Of a stretch of 64,000 nt of DNA, positions 35,541 to 44,930 are shown in pieces. Position numbers and translations under genes: made by a program. A model generated the notes under the pieces. The model did not search any database. It was not told where the DNA came from and was given only the letters and a program-made list of their open reading frames with translations. Source of the stretch: Flavihumibacter sp. UBA7668 (GTDB taxonomy: Bacteria > Bacteroidota > Bacteroidia > Chitinophagales > Chitinophagaceae); assembly GCF_002483205.1 (NCBI RefSeq), contig NZ_DLHM01000002.1:248001-312000 (forward strand), given 5' to 3'. How positions within the stretch are numbered: the first letter of the stretch is position 1; each line of letters opens with the position of its first letter.

Positions 35541-35740
35541 GTTGATTCGCCGGCTTTTTTGTCGCTGATGTTGTGTTTAAGAGTTTTCTCCTATTGCAGG
35601 ATGGAGAAATTCAGTATACTTTTAACCCGGGCCAAAATTTGCCCGGTTTTTTATTGGTTTTATTCCAGTTTGAATATAAGTAGTGGTTCACTTACCAGAA
35701 GGTGAAACCCTGTCCCCCTTTCCGTTTGGTTAGGGGGATT
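35541..35740. terminator. Convergent intergenic region with two hairpins
   Basis: CCGGGC (35627-35632) pairs with GCCCGG (35641-35646) and is followed by TTTTTT, a good terminator for the plus-strand gene. TCCCCCT (35713-35719) pairs with AGGGGGA (35732-35738) and is followed by TTTTATTTT, a second one. No gene is visible between the two convergent units. Confidence 0.65.
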
Positions 35741-36808
35741 TTATTTTAGTTGAAGTTCAATGTGTTTTATGTTTTTTCGGTCATACGTGTAGGTTATATG
35801 GATTGTTTCCTCACTGTCTTGAATAACCGCTGGATAACTGTATTCACCTCTTGGCTCGTTTTCAAGTTGGATCAGATCCTGCCAGTTATGTCCGTCTTTT
35901 GATAAGGCTACATGTAACTGGTTGCGGCCATTCCACCAGTCTTTCCCAGCGGACAGGGGATTATAGACCAGTAGTTGCCAGCCATTCTTAAGGCTAACAG
36001 CGTCTGATCCTGAATTAGGGTTGGGCAGGTTGGTTTTTGTTAAAGGTCCCCAGGTTTTTCCCTGATCCTTCGACCAGCATTCGATGATATAGTTCTGACG
36101 GCTTCTTGAAAGCAGTTGCAGATCACCGTTCGGATAGGTTAAAATGCTGGGTTGGATGACACCGAAAGTGTCGTTGTTGATGAAGATTTTTTGCCAGTTT
36201 TGGAAATTGGCATCTGATTTTTCTAAATGAATCTGCCAGACTTTTTCGTCGAGGCTTTCGGTGCTGGAAGGGTAGAGGAGGGATCCGTCTTCGAGTTGGA
36301 TGGGTTTATTTTTGATGGGACCCAGAAATTCATCAGGTAGTTTTATTGCTGCTGTCCATGTGGCTCCATTATCGGCGGAAGTTTTGTATTCGCCCCACCA
36401 TTCGCGAGGGTTAGGGCCGACTTTATAAAACAGGACGAGCTTGTTTTCATTGCTGCGGAATAAAACAGGATTCCAGGTAGGATAGCGAAGAGTATCGTTG
36501 ATAATCCCATCTGCCACTTGTTGTGGTTTTGACCATTTTCCGTTTTTCAATTTGGCGATATAAATGACAACTTCCTTATGTGATTCATGTGGACCTGCAA
36601 ACCAGGCAGCCATTAGTTGGTTTTCTGGCAGTTCAACGATAGTAGAGGCATGACAACTCGCAAAGGGCGGGGTGTCTACAATGAGGGTCTCTGATCTGAT
36701 TTCCACTTTTGGCGAACTGGTTGCCTCCGGGAATGATGCGCTATTACATGAAATCATGGTTGTGAGGAACAGGAGCGCAATGGTTGAAAAAAACTGAAAT
36801 CGCATCAT
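35741..36808 (-). CDS. Sialidase-superfamily (BNR repeat) lipoprotein
   Basis: A 355-residue protein. I start it at the ATG at 36808: a longer reading frame would add 63 residues translated from the palindromic repeat upstream. The N-terminus has a lipobox, FLTTMISCNSA. The body is a six-bladed propeller with Asp-box motifs (SADNGATWTAA, SKDQGKTWGP, SKDGHNWQ) and a catalytic-arginine-like start (CHASTIVELPENQLMAAWFAGPHESHKE). It resembles exo-alpha-sialidase-like proteins in plant-glycan loci, where the true substrate need not be sialic acid. It is last in the xylan-degradation gene run. Confidence 0.82.
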   Translation of the reverse strand: MMRFQFFSTIALLFLTTMISCNSASFPEATSSPKVEIRSETLIVDTPPFASCHASTIVELPENQLMAAWFAGPHESHKEVVIYIAKLKNGKWSKPQQVADGIINDTLRYPTWNPVLFRSNENKLVLFYKVGPNPREWWGEYKTSADNGATWTAAIKLPDEFLGPIKNKPIQLEDGSLLYPSSTESLDEKVWQIHLEKSDANFQNWQKIFINNDTFGVIQPSILTYPNGDLQLLSRSRQNYIIECWSKDQGKTWGPLTKTNLPNPNSGSDAVSLKNGWQLLVYNPLSAGKDWWNGRNQLHVALSKDGHNWQDLIQLENEPRGEYSYPAVIQDSEETIHITYTYDRKNIKHIELQLK

Positions 36809-36830
36809 CTTTCCGGAATTTGCAGGAAAG

Positions 36831-38777
36831 TTACTGGTTTTCGCTTTCACCCGACCGGTGCCACCCGACCGGTGGCACCGGTCGGGTGAAAGGGGAGGCG
36901 GGAAGACCGGAACGGTTGTACAGGTTGGGTTGTACGGGATTGTCGGAATGGGCATAGCGGATATAGGCAGGTACGGGAACCTCAGGGCACCAGGCAATCA
37001 CGGAATTGCCATCCAGGCGAGTCTGCACCCAATAGAATTTTTTATCCTCCCCGGCGATGGCAAACTCAGCGGGCGGCTCTCCGTCAATTGTTATGAGCCC
37101 TTCTCCCAAATGATCAAATTCGATTAGTACCCGGGCAAGTCCATTCTCCTTGATACTATCCAACCGAACCGACCTTACTAACGGTCCTGAATAAACGATA
37201 TCCTCTCCATATGCTAATTTCATGGCACCCAGTGCCAATCGTTCTCCAACCCCTTTTTTATTATCAGGATGAATATCATTCCATTCGCCCAGATCAAGGG
37301 CGATGGCCATCGCTGTATTCGGAACCTCCAATAATTGCGCCTGGGCCTCCCGCATCAGGGCCCAGTTTGATTCCGATGGCAGGTAATTATAATCCATAAA
37401 TCCAGGTAACTGAACATACAAGAAGGGCAGCTCACCCTGTTTCCAGGCACTTCGCCATTGAGTTATCTGTTTTTTTGACAGTTCCAGGTATTCCTGCGGT
37501 TTTCCTGCATTGCTTTCCCCCTGATACCAACAAAATCCTTTGATGGTATAATTGGTAACCGGTGCTACCATTGCATTGTATAATGCGGATGCTTTGTTCT
37601 GGTCACTCCCTCCATATCCATAAGCAGAGGGAAGCGGAATATGCACTGCACCAACTTTGTATTCCCATGGTCCATACAACTCAACGGTGTCCTTATCCGA
37701 AAACAGGTAATAGGGTTTATCCGGCACAAAACCACCCTTGCCACTGTTATTGGTGATCCGTACCACCAATAGATTTTTCCCCGGCACCAAAACATCTGCA
37801 GGGATTGCATAACGGCGCTGTGGATAGAGATAGGTTGTTTGTCCGATTTTTTTACCATTGAGATAAACTTCTTCTGCATCCACAATCCTGCCCAAAAACA
37901 TTCGGGCTGCTTTTCCCGTCATTGATGCTGGGACCGTGATTTCTTTCCGATACCAGATCACGCCATTAAAATCTTTCACTCCCTGATCTTCCCAATATCC
38001 TGGCACATAAATAGATCGCCATCCGATTGGTTTATAAATAGGATCATACCAATGCAGCGGACCACTCAACCCTTTATCAACAGGAGTTAAGGGGCGCGCT
38101 GGGATTACCGATAATTGAGTGCTGCCAGTATGCGCTGAATCACCCGGCGGGTGAGTTGATCCACCAGTCCACGCTTCGATAGGTGTACCACCTACGCTTG
38201 CATTAATAATGCCAATCGGAACACCATATTTTTCGAACAGTTTTTTCGCAAAAAAATAGGCCACAGCGGAAAAGGGACGGATATCTTCTCCCACGGCAGA
38301 TTTCCAATAACCGGATGGCAAGTCTTCTGCAGCGCCATCCAGTTTAGTGCCCGTAGGAATCCAGAACTGCCGGATCTGCGGATTATTCGCCTGTGCAATT
38401 TCATTGGCATAGGTGACATCATGAATATTCAACTGGTGCACCATATTACTTTGCCCGCTGCAAAACCAGACATCACCAAAAAGAACCTCCTTCAATACAA
38501 TTGTATTACTGCCTTTAAATGAAATGGTATAAGGTCCGCCTGCCCTTGTGGGGGGGAGTTCTATCATCCATCTGCCCTCAGCATTACCCAGTGTACGAAT
38601 TATTTTTCGGTTAAAGCTTACCGTTATTTTTTCCTTTGGTGAAGACCAACCCCATATTCGGACGGGCTGGTCTCTTTGCAAAATCATGCTGTCTCTAATG
38701 ATTTGAGGCAGACGAATTTCTGCCTGCAAACAATAGCTGAATAGAATCAGCAGGAAGGTGCAAAGCATATTTTTCAT
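36831..38777 (-). CDS. Sialate O-acetylesterase-family (acetylxylan-type) esterase
   Basis: A 648-residue exported esterase with signal peptide (LLILFSYCLQA). The SGNH block I is EVLFGDVWFCSGQSNM (Ser110), with a further VGGTPIEAW block and WYQGESNAG. An inserted beta-sandwich jelly roll lies at about 270-370 (VIWYRKEITVPASMTGKAARMFLGRIVDAEEVYLNGKKIG), as usual for this family in xylan loci. It would remove acetyl groups from xylan. It overlaps the GH43 gene by 4 bp (ATGA). The last about 16 residues are encoded by the palindromic repeat at 36844-36890, so its native C-terminus appears replaced. Confidence 0.88.
   Translation of the reverse strand: MKNMLCTFLLILFSYCLQAEIRLPQIIRDSMILQRDQPVRIWGWSSPKEKITVSFNRKIIRTLGNAEGRWMIELPPTRAGGPYTISFKGSNTIVLKEVLFGDVWFCSGQSNMVHQLNIHDVTYANEIAQANNPQIRQFWIPTGTKLDGAAEDLPSGYWKSAVGEDIRPFSAVAYFFAKKLFEKYGVPIGIINASVGGTPIEAWTGGSTHPPGDSAHTGSTQLSVIPARPLTPVDKGLSGPLHWYDPIYKPIGWRSIYVPGYWEDQGVKDFNGVIWYRKEITVPASMTGKAARMFLGRIVDAEEVYLNGKKIGQTTYLYPQRRYAIPADVLVPGKNLLVVRITNNSGKGGFVPDKPYYLFSDKDTVELYGPWEYKVGAVHIPLPSAYGYGGSDQNKASALYNAMVAPVTNYTIKGFCWYQGESNAGKPQEYLELSKKQITQWRSAWKQGELPFLYVQLPGFMDYNYLPSESNWALMREAQAQLLEVPNTAMAIALDLGEWNDIHPDNKKGVGERLALGAMKLAYGEDIVYSGPLVRSVRLDSIKENGLARVLIEFDHLGEGLITIDGEPPAEFAIAGEDKKFYWVQTRLDGNSVIAWCPEVPVPAYIRYAHSDNPVQPNLYNRSGLPASPFTRPVPPVGWHRSGESENQ
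36844..36890. repeat. Dispersed GGTCGGGT palindrome, copy 3 (inside a gene end)
   Basis: Perfect 19-bp arms at 36844-36862 and 36872-36890 have outer sequence TTTCACCCGACCGG, and a third half-site CCCGACCGG lies in the loop. It is the longest copy. It sits within the last codons of the esterase gene and before the sialidase-like gene on the same strand, so it may attenuate rather than end transcription. Confidence 0.8.
38140..38154. repeat. Mini palindrome TCACCCG-G-CGGGTGA inside the esterase gene
   Basis: A 15-bp perfect palindrome with the outer half of the dispersed repeat. It encodes the loop THPPGDS of the esterase, next to a proline- and serine-rich stretch not obviously conserved in the family. 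It may be a reduced relative of the larger repeats or a coincidence. Confidence 0.4.
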
Positions 38778-39799
38778 AACAGGAATGTTTTTTTTGAATA
38801 GGGATCAATAGTTTTTATAAACCCGTTTTCATCGTGGTGCAATTCGGCCATTTTTACTGATCGTAAATGGGTAACTCCTTCACTCAAACTGGAATCATGA
38901 TAAAACAAATACCAGCGATCATTAAATGAACAGATTGAATGATGTGATGTCCAGCCAATTACCGGTTCCAATATTCTTCCAGCGTAGGTAAATGGTCCAT
39001 AGGGAGAATGTCCAATAGCATAACAGATATAATGTGTATCACCGGTTGAATAGGAGAAATAATACCGGCCATTATAGGAATGCATCCAGCTTGCTTCAAA
39101 AAATCGCCTCTCTTTGTCGCCTTCCAATAAGGGTTGGCCGTTTTCATCCAAAATCAACAGATCACGTGGTGCTTCTGCAAAGGACAATAAATCCTCACTT
39201 AGCCTCACTACTTTGGGACAAAGTGCCGGTTCTGTATCCAGGGGTAAATGTGCAAAAGGTCCTTCGCCTTCCGCAACAAATTTACCGGTTCTCCAGCGCT
39301 GCAACTGTCCGCCCCAGATACCACCAAAGTACATATAATATTCTCCTTCTTTATCCTTATACACAGCGGGATCAATGGAAAAACTTCCCGCAATAGGCGC
39401 TGGTTGCGCTGTAAACGGGCCAACAGGAGAGTCGCTGACGGCCACCCCTATCCGAAACACTCCCGCCTTATCTTTAGCCGGAAAAAACAAATAGAACTTC
39501 CCCTCTTTTTCTGCTGCATCAGGTGCCCACAACTGTTGGGAAGCCCAGGGTACATCCGCTACAGATAATGCAACTCCATGATCCACTGCTGCCGCTCCCG
39601 GATGCTCCATCGATAATACATGATAATCCTGCATGGCAAAATGACTGCCTAAATCATCAAATGGAATATTCGATTCCACATCATGCGATGGATAAATATA
39701 GATTCGTCCATCAAATACATGGGCTGAAGGATCTGCCGTATAAATATGGTCCACCAATGGCTGGGAAATAGCTTTTCGTTTCAGTTTGTTGATATCCAT
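38774..39799 (-). CDS. Glycoside hydrolase family 43 enzyme (beta-xylosidase/arabinofuranosidase type)
   Basis: A 341-residue five-bladed propeller enzyme without a signal peptide, hence probably cytosolic. Motifs in order: TADPSAHVFDGRIYIYPSHD (catalytic-base Asp), SFSIDPAVYKDKEGEYYMYFGG (pKa-modulating Asp) and RRFFEASWMHSYNGRYYFSYSTG (acid Glu). The final blade, GWTSHHSICSFNDRWYLFYHD, carries a conserved active-site His. It would trim xylo-oligosaccharides or arabinose branches after import. It lies between the symporter (8 bp) and the esterase (4-bp overlap). Confidence 0.9.
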   Translation of the reverse strand: MDINKLKRKAISQPLVDHIYTADPSAHVFDGRIYIYPSHDVESNIPFDDLGSHFAMQDYHVLSMEHPGAAAVDHGVALSVADVPWASQQLWAPDAAEKEGKFYLFFPAKDKAGVFRIGVAVSDSPVGPFTAQPAPIAGSFSIDPAVYKDKEGEYYMYFGGIWGGQLQRWRTGKFVAEGEGPFAHLPLDTEPALCPKVVRLSEDLLSFAEAPRDLLILDENGQPLLEGDKERRFFEASWMHSYNGRYYFSYSTGDTHYICYAIGHSPYGPFTYAGRILEPVIGWTSHHSICSFNDRWYLFYHDSSLSEGVTHLRSVKMAELHHDENGFIKTIDPYSKKTFLL

Positions 39800-39807
39800 A
39801 AAAAAGG

Positions 39808-41247
39808 TTAATTCGTTCTTCGCTGTTTCAAATCAAATTCAATCTGAGCTTCCATTTTTTTATTGATCTCGTAAAAGAACAATAAAACTATACCGATTAA
39901 AAATGGGATGGAAGGAAATACACTCACCAATAATTTGGTGCTGTTAATTGCAGTAGTTGTTTGTTCGGCATCACTATTAGGCTGGTAACCATAGATCCCA
40001 AGAATCCAGGCAACCAATGCACTGCCCATACTGAGTCCCACTTTTAATCCCACCATCATTGCGGAAAATATAATGGCAGTTGCTCTTCTATTGGTTTTCC
40101 ATTCACTGTAATCTGCCACATCTGCAATCATAGCCCATAATAAAGGAATGGTGAGACCATAAAAGAACCCATGCAGCATCTGTGATAAAAATATCAACCC
40201 AATAGATCCGGGTGCGAAAAAATATAACAGACCTATAAACAGGGTGGATACAAACAAGGCCCAGCCAAAGACATCCCGTTTGCCGTATTTATCTGCCAGA
40301 CCTTTTGATAAGGTAATACCAAGAATCATACACAAAATTCCCCCGGCATTAAACAAGCCAAATCCTGCAGAAACCGGATCCTCCCCAAAGAAATTAATAC
40401 CCACAGACTGCAATGAATTCAATATAGGCTGAATAAAAATGGTCAGAGCATCCTTGTCTACATAGTTTTTGAAATAATACACATAGGAGCCGCCCTTCAT
40501 CGCAAGTGTTATAAACACCAGAGTCGTCAGCACCAACATCAGCAACCAGGGTTTATTGTCAATAAGGTCGCGCAGGTCTTGCCGAACACTGGATTTTTGC
40601 TCCGGTTTGGGCACGATCCGTTCCCGGGTAGTCATAAACGTTATCAATAGTAACAAGATCCCAATAATCGCCAGCCAGGTCATCACGATTTCAATGCCGG
40701 CTGCTTTATTTCCATTACCAGCCGATTCAATTATCGGCAACATAAATACCTGCACAAAAAACTGTGCAAACATCACCGCCACAAAACGATAGGATGATAA
40801 ACTGTTTCGTTGTTTCATGTCGCCGGTAATTACCCCGCTCAGGGCGGAATAGGGCAGGTTATTGGCTGCGTATAATAATAGCAGGAATGTATAGGTTATT
40901 ACGGCATAAATCAACTTGCCTTTGTAGGAAAAATCCGGTGTACTGAAAGCGAGTAAGGACACCACTCCCAATGGCACAGCTGTCCACAAAATCCAGGGAC
41001 GAAATTTTCCCCATCGCGATATTGTTCTGTCTGCAATAGCACCAATAATTGGATTAAACCCAAATGCTGCCAGCAATCCAACTGTTAATATTATAGCCGA
41101 TGCATGTTGGGTTTCCAGGCCATAGATGTCGGTGTAGAAATATGCCAGATAAGTCATCAGAGTTTGAAATACCAGGTTGGCAGCGAGGTCACCCAAACTA
41201 TAACCCAGTTTTTCGATTACGGATAACCGTTGTGTTGATCTGTTCAT
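39808..41247 (-). CDS. GPH-family sugar:cation symporter
   Basis: A 479-residue inner-membrane transporter with 12 helices. EKLGYSLGDLAANLVFQTLMTYLAYFYTDIYGL at the N-terminus and GAIADRTISRWGKFRPWILW after helix 2 are hallmarks of the glycoside-pentoside-hexuronide family, as are NNLPYSALSGVITGDMKQRNSLSSYRF and WAMIADVADYSEWKTNRRATAI. Family members in xylan loci import xylobiose, xyloside or aldouronic oligosaccharides. It is 8 bp downstream of the GH10 gene on the same strand. Confidence 0.92.
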   Translation of the reverse strand: MNRSTQRLSVIEKLGYSLGDLAANLVFQTLMTYLAYFYTDIYGLETQHASAIILTVGLLAAFGFNPIIGAIADRTISRWGKFRPWILWTAVPLGVVSLLAFSTPDFSYKGKLIYAVITYTFLLLLYAANNLPYSALSGVITGDMKQRNSLSSYRFVAVMFAQFFVQVFMLPIIESAGNGNKAAGIEIVMTWLAIIGILLLLITFMTTRERIVPKPEQKSSVRQDLRDLIDNKPWLLMLVLTTLVFITLAMKGGSYVYYFKNYVDKDALTIFIQPILNSLQSVGINFFGEDPVSAGFGLFNAGGILCMILGITLSKGLADKYGKRDVFGWALFVSTLFIGLLYFFAPGSIGLIFLSQMLHGFFYGLTIPLLWAMIADVADYSEWKTNRRATAIIFSAMMVGLKVGLSMGSALVAWILGIYGYQPNSDAEQTTTAINSTKLLVSVFPSIPFLIGIVLLFFYEINKKMEAQIEFDLKQRRTN

Positions 41248-41255
41248 ATTAAGGC

Positions 41256-42368
41256 TTATTTCTTTAATCCCATCACAGCATGATAGGCGGGTTTGGGTAA
41301 GAGTTGACGATCAAACAAAAGCGGGAAATTGGTCCGGCCTGGTACAGGCCATCCATTCAACCAGGATTGTCCATCATCCACACCCCAAAAAGTGACCCTT
41401 GTAATTTTATCTCGATGTTTTAAGAATAAGCGAAACAATTCCTCATAATCTTTTGCCTGTTGCGCGAGAATACTATCCGGAATTCCATTGGCATAGGGAT
41501 TCAATGCCGGATTCGATGCCTGCCGCTGGTTCACATCCGCTCCCTGAAACTTCCTGGGCAATACCTCAATGTCTAGTTCGGTTATCATCACTTTTAATCC
41601 CAGTGCATGATAGGCCAGAATACTCTCTTCAATGGCTGCAAAAGGAACTTTTCCCAGATGCCAATGTCCCTGAATACCTACCCCATCAATACGTACACCG
41701 GCTGCCTGCACTTTTTTCACCAGCTCCAGACAACCCGCTCTTTTCAATGGCTGTTCATTATTGTAATCATTGTAATACAATTCGGTTTTGGGCGATGCTT
41801 TTTCCGCCAGGCGGAAGGCTTCCACGATATAATCCGGTCCCAGTTTATCAAGAAACACAGATTTACGCAGGGTGCCGTCTTCATTCAGTGCTTCATTTAC
41901 CACATCCCAGGAAAAAATCTTCCCGCTGTACCGCGATGCCACTGTATTAATATGGGATTCAAAAAAGGTTCGGAAGGAGTCCACGCTCTGAATGCGGTGT
42001 GCAAATCGTGGAAGCTGACTGTGCCAGATCAGTGTATGTCCGTTTAATTTCATGTTATTTTTCTGACTATAGGCCATCAACTTATCAGGAAGTGTAAAAT
42101 CATAGCGATCCCACTCGGGATGAATATGTTCAGCTTTCATACAATTCTCCGGCGTTACTGCATTGAACTGCTGGCGGATCAATTCGTTGCTTTTCAGATT
42201 GCGTTCTTCAATTTGTCCGGTATTCAGGGCTGTACCGATCAAAAAATCGGCTATATACGCATCTTTAAGTCCCTTGCTGCCGGATATGTTTTTTTTTTGA
42301 GCTGTACAGAACTGACAACTGATGAGCAGAAGGACCGAGGGAACCAACTGTTGCAGGATTTTTTTCAT
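41256..42368 (-). CDS. Endo-1,4-beta-xylanase, GH10
   Basis: A 370-residue secreted enzyme that cuts the xylan backbone. The N-terminal signal has a possible lipobox (VLLLISCQF), so it may be surface-anchored. GH10 motifs are intact: NSVTPEN-like FNAVTPENCMKAEH, LNGHTLIWHSQLP, the acid/base Glu159 in FSWDVVNEALNEDG, the nucleophile Glu264 in VMITELDIEVLP, and VTFWGVDDGQSWL near the end. No carbohydrate-binding module is attached. It lies between the GH115 gene (6-bp gap) and the symporter. Confidence 0.95.
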   Translation of the reverse strand: MKKILQQLVPSVLLLISCQFCTAQKKNISGSKGLKDAYIADFLIGTALNTGQIEERNLKSNELIRQQFNAVTPENCMKAEHIHPEWDRYDFTLPDKLMAYSQKNNMKLNGHTLIWHSQLPRFAHRIQSVDSFRTFFESHINTVASRYSGKIFSWDVVNEALNEDGTLRKSVFLDKLGPDYIVEAFRLAEKASPKTELYYNDYNNEQPLKRAGCLELVKKVQAAGVRIDGVGIQGHWHLGKVPFAAIEESILAYHALGLKVMITELDIEVLPRKFQGADVNQRQASNPALNPYANGIPDSILAQQAKDYEELFRLFLKHRDKITRVTFWGVDDGQSWLNGWPVPGRTNFPLLFDRQLLPKPAYHAVMGLKK

Positions 42369-42374
42369 GATATT

Positions 42375-44900
42375 TTATTTGGCAATTTGTTGTTGTGTAT
42401 TAATTCGGGTTTCAGGCGGACCTAAATACGATGGCTTCATTCCTCCAAAATCGAGTACCAGTTTTTGCAACACCACACCCGGACTCACCCTCCAGAATCG
42501 CACCCGGTGTTTACCCGGACCTGAAATAGTATGCCGGCTCGTTTTTATAATCACGTTTTCTGCTACCCAACGATTCCATATTCCGGATATGCTGTTTTTA
42601 TCTTCTTTATTCAAGCTGATCAGCTGCGGCTTTTCATTGTCTATTGAAATCGCATATTGCAGGCCGTTATCTGTACCATAATAATTTAAAGAGGGAGAGA
42701 AATAACTAAAAATTGTACAGCTATCCTGGCTATATGTATGAATTTCGTATTCCAGAAATGGCCCGGAAGAAGTATCGGCAGTCACCGGAAAACTGGTAAT
42801 CCCATCACCTGTTCTTCCGATATCTGGCAATACCACCCAATTGATGGCACCTGAAGTATATGCCTTCGTGAAATGTGCGGCTTCTATTGAAACCACTCCA
42901 TTCAATTCAAAGAATGCAGTGCCAGTCATTTCTTTAGGATAGTTCGCTTTGCGGATCCGGATAATCGAATCTTCTGCCTTTTTATACGCTGATCCCTCTG
43001 CCGGTGTTTTAACTATGGGCATCTTATTCACTGGAGGCTGCTGCCAGTATGTATAACCAATATGCGTCTGGCTCATCATATGGTTCCATTTGCCTTTATT
43101 CAATTGATGATAAGCCAGTGTGATGAGTGAATCGCGCTTATACAATTCCGCCACTTTTTCTGCATTGCCCAACGCAACCTGATGATATAACTGATACAAA
43201 TTCGCACTTGCTTCTATTGGATGCAGCACCAATTGAAAATAGGCGTCGTTATATATTGGATCCAATGCAGCTTGAATTTGTTTGGCGCGTTCCTGCAAGT
43301 TGCGGTATTCCCATACCACCCGATCCCACTCGTCATAATTAAAACTATAGGTGCGGTCGTCCAACAATTCAGGTTTCCGGCGTGCATTAAATTTCGCATA
43401 ACCGCTTAGCAAAGATGCAATCTCTTCTGCATGTATCGGACCAAATTGTTGGGCAGCCCACTGTTTGGTATAGCTGAATATCAAATCTGCACCAATCCGG
43501 TCGGGATTCCAGGCATAATCAAGAAAGAAAGAAATGGGTAATTCCATCGGTTTTATATCACCTACATTCACGATCCAGATCTGTTTTACATCGTGTTCCC
43601 ATGCCAGGTGCATTTGTTCCCAGATCCGTGGAAGCGGATTGGTATTTATCCATTTGTAATTCCGCGGACCGCCCACATAATCGAAATGATAATATATGCC
43701 GTAGCCACCGCTCCTTTTTTTAGAACCTGGCCGGGGCAGCATGCGCAGGTTACCCCAGTTGTCATCACAAAGCAGGAGTGTAACGTCATCGGGTACCCGC
43801 ATTCCTTTTTTATAATAATCCTGCACTTCTTTGTAAAGGGCCCAGAGTTGCGGTGTTTTGGAAGCGGGCCGGCCTGTTACCTTCGATATTATTTTTCGCT
43901 GGTCGCCCACAATCCGCTCCAGCAGGGCCGTTGCTGTTTCCCTGCTCATTGGCTCATCGCCATCACCGCGCATTCCCACACTTACAATTTTTTCATTCCA
44001 GGCTCTCTTCATACCGTATGTCCAGAATTCCTGCAGTCCTTTTTTTGTACTATCATAATTCCACAATTGTTTCTTGCCATAGCGACGCCATTCATCGTGT
44101 GCACGCATCAGGGGTTCATGGTGTGATGTGCCGATTACTATCCCATAGTCATCAGCGGTTTTGATATTCAGTGAATCATCATCGTAAAAAGCATGGCCCC
44201 ACATGGCCGGCCAGATATAATTGGCTTTTAACCGCAGCATTAATTCAAATACCCTGGCATAAAATTTCGAGTTGAATCCCCCGAATGTTTCCCTGCTCCA
44301 GTTGCTCAGTGCCGGAGCCTCATCATTGATAAAAATGCCCCGGTATTTTACTTTGGGAGCATCCACGATTACCGAATCAGCATCCATCCAAACCTGTGCT
44401 GATTTTTTCACCGGTACATCTGCCCACCAGTTCCAGGGAGACACCCCTATGCGTTTGCACAATTCCATTACACCATAAGCCGTACCACGCCGATCTGACC
44501 CAATTATCACCAATGCTTGTTTAATATCTTTAGCGGGATGGGCGACCGTCAGGATCTTATAGGCTTCCCATTCTCCATTAATCTCCCTTACAGAAATTCG
44601 GTGCTTTTTCACCAGCTGATTGATCAAAGAGGATTGATTCAGCGTGCCGATAATAATCGCGGTAGACGAAGCTTGCGACCATGCGGTTCCTACTCGGGAT
44701 TCTTTAATTGTAACCGATTGCAAATCGCGGGCTAAAAAAAAGGCTGCTTTTTGCACCACAGTATAGTCGGATGAATCCACCAGAATGCTTGCCCCGGCTA
44801 TATCGTAGCAGTTTGAGTTTGTCTTTGCAACAGGATTTTGTGCCAATGCAAACTGCAGATGGCATACAGCAAGAATCGTTACTCTGATTTTTCTACTCAT
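42375..44900 (-). CDS. Xylan alpha-glucuronidase, GH115
   Basis: An 841-residue secreted enzyme (signal peptide ending LQFALAQ). GH115 enzymes remove (methyl)glucuronic acid from internal or terminal xylose of polymeric xylan. Family marks are GVSPWNWWADVPVKK, KYRGIFINDEAPALSNWSRETFGGFNSKFYARVFELMLRLKANYIWPAMWG, GIVIGTSHHEPLMRAHDEW, VSVGMRGDGDEPMSRE and LLCDDNWGNLRMLP. The C-terminal about 150 residues form a beta-sandwich (NGVVSIEAAHF ... GKHRVRFWRVSPGVVLQKLVLDFGG). It complements the GH67 enzyme two genes upstream. Confidence 0.93.
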   Translation of the reverse strand: MSRKIRVTILAVCHLQFALAQNPVAKTNSNCYDIAGASILVDSSDYTVVQKAAFFLARDLQSVTIKESRVGTAWSQASSTAIIIGTLNQSSLINQLVKKHRISVREINGEWEAYKILTVAHPAKDIKQALVIIGSDRRGTAYGVMELCKRIGVSPWNWWADVPVKKSAQVWMDADSVIVDAPKVKYRGIFINDEAPALSNWSRETFGGFNSKFYARVFELMLRLKANYIWPAMWGHAFYDDDSLNIKTADDYGIVIGTSHHEPLMRAHDEWRRYGKKQLWNYDSTKKGLQEFWTYGMKRAWNEKIVSVGMRGDGDEPMSRETATALLERIVGDQRKIISKVTGRPASKTPQLWALYKEVQDYYKKGMRVPDDVTLLLCDDNWGNLRMLPRPGSKKRSGGYGIYYHFDYVGGPRNYKWINTNPLPRIWEQMHLAWEHDVKQIWIVNVGDIKPMELPISFFLDYAWNPDRIGADLIFSYTKQWAAQQFGPIHAEEIASLLSGYAKFNARRKPELLDDRTYSFNYDEWDRVVWEYRNLQERAKQIQAALDPIYNDAYFQLVLHPIEASANLYQLYHQVALGNAEKVAELYKRDSLITLAYHQLNKGKWNHMMSQTHIGYTYWQQPPVNKMPIVKTPAEGSAYKKAEDSIIRIRKANYPKEMTGTAFFELNGVVSIEAAHFTKAYTSGAINWVVLPDIGRTGDGITSFPVTADTSSGPFLEYEIHTYSQDSCTIFSYFSPSLNYYGTDNGLQYAISIDNEKPQLISLNKEDKNSISGIWNRWVAENVIIKTSRHTISGPGKHRVRFWRVSPGVVLQKLVLDFGGMKPSYLGPPETRINTQQQIAK

Positions 44901-44930
44901 AGCGAAGCGTTCGTCGTTTATACTTTTGTG

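Noticed and set aside
36809..36997. Long N-terminal extension of the sialidase-like protein
   Set aside because: These 63 codons are translated from the palindromic repeat and the esterase 3' end. The ATG at 36808 gives a clean lipoprotein signal.
43593..44126. Long open frame antisense to the GH115 gene
   Set aside because: It is a shadow of a strongly supported gene and encodes no plausible domain.
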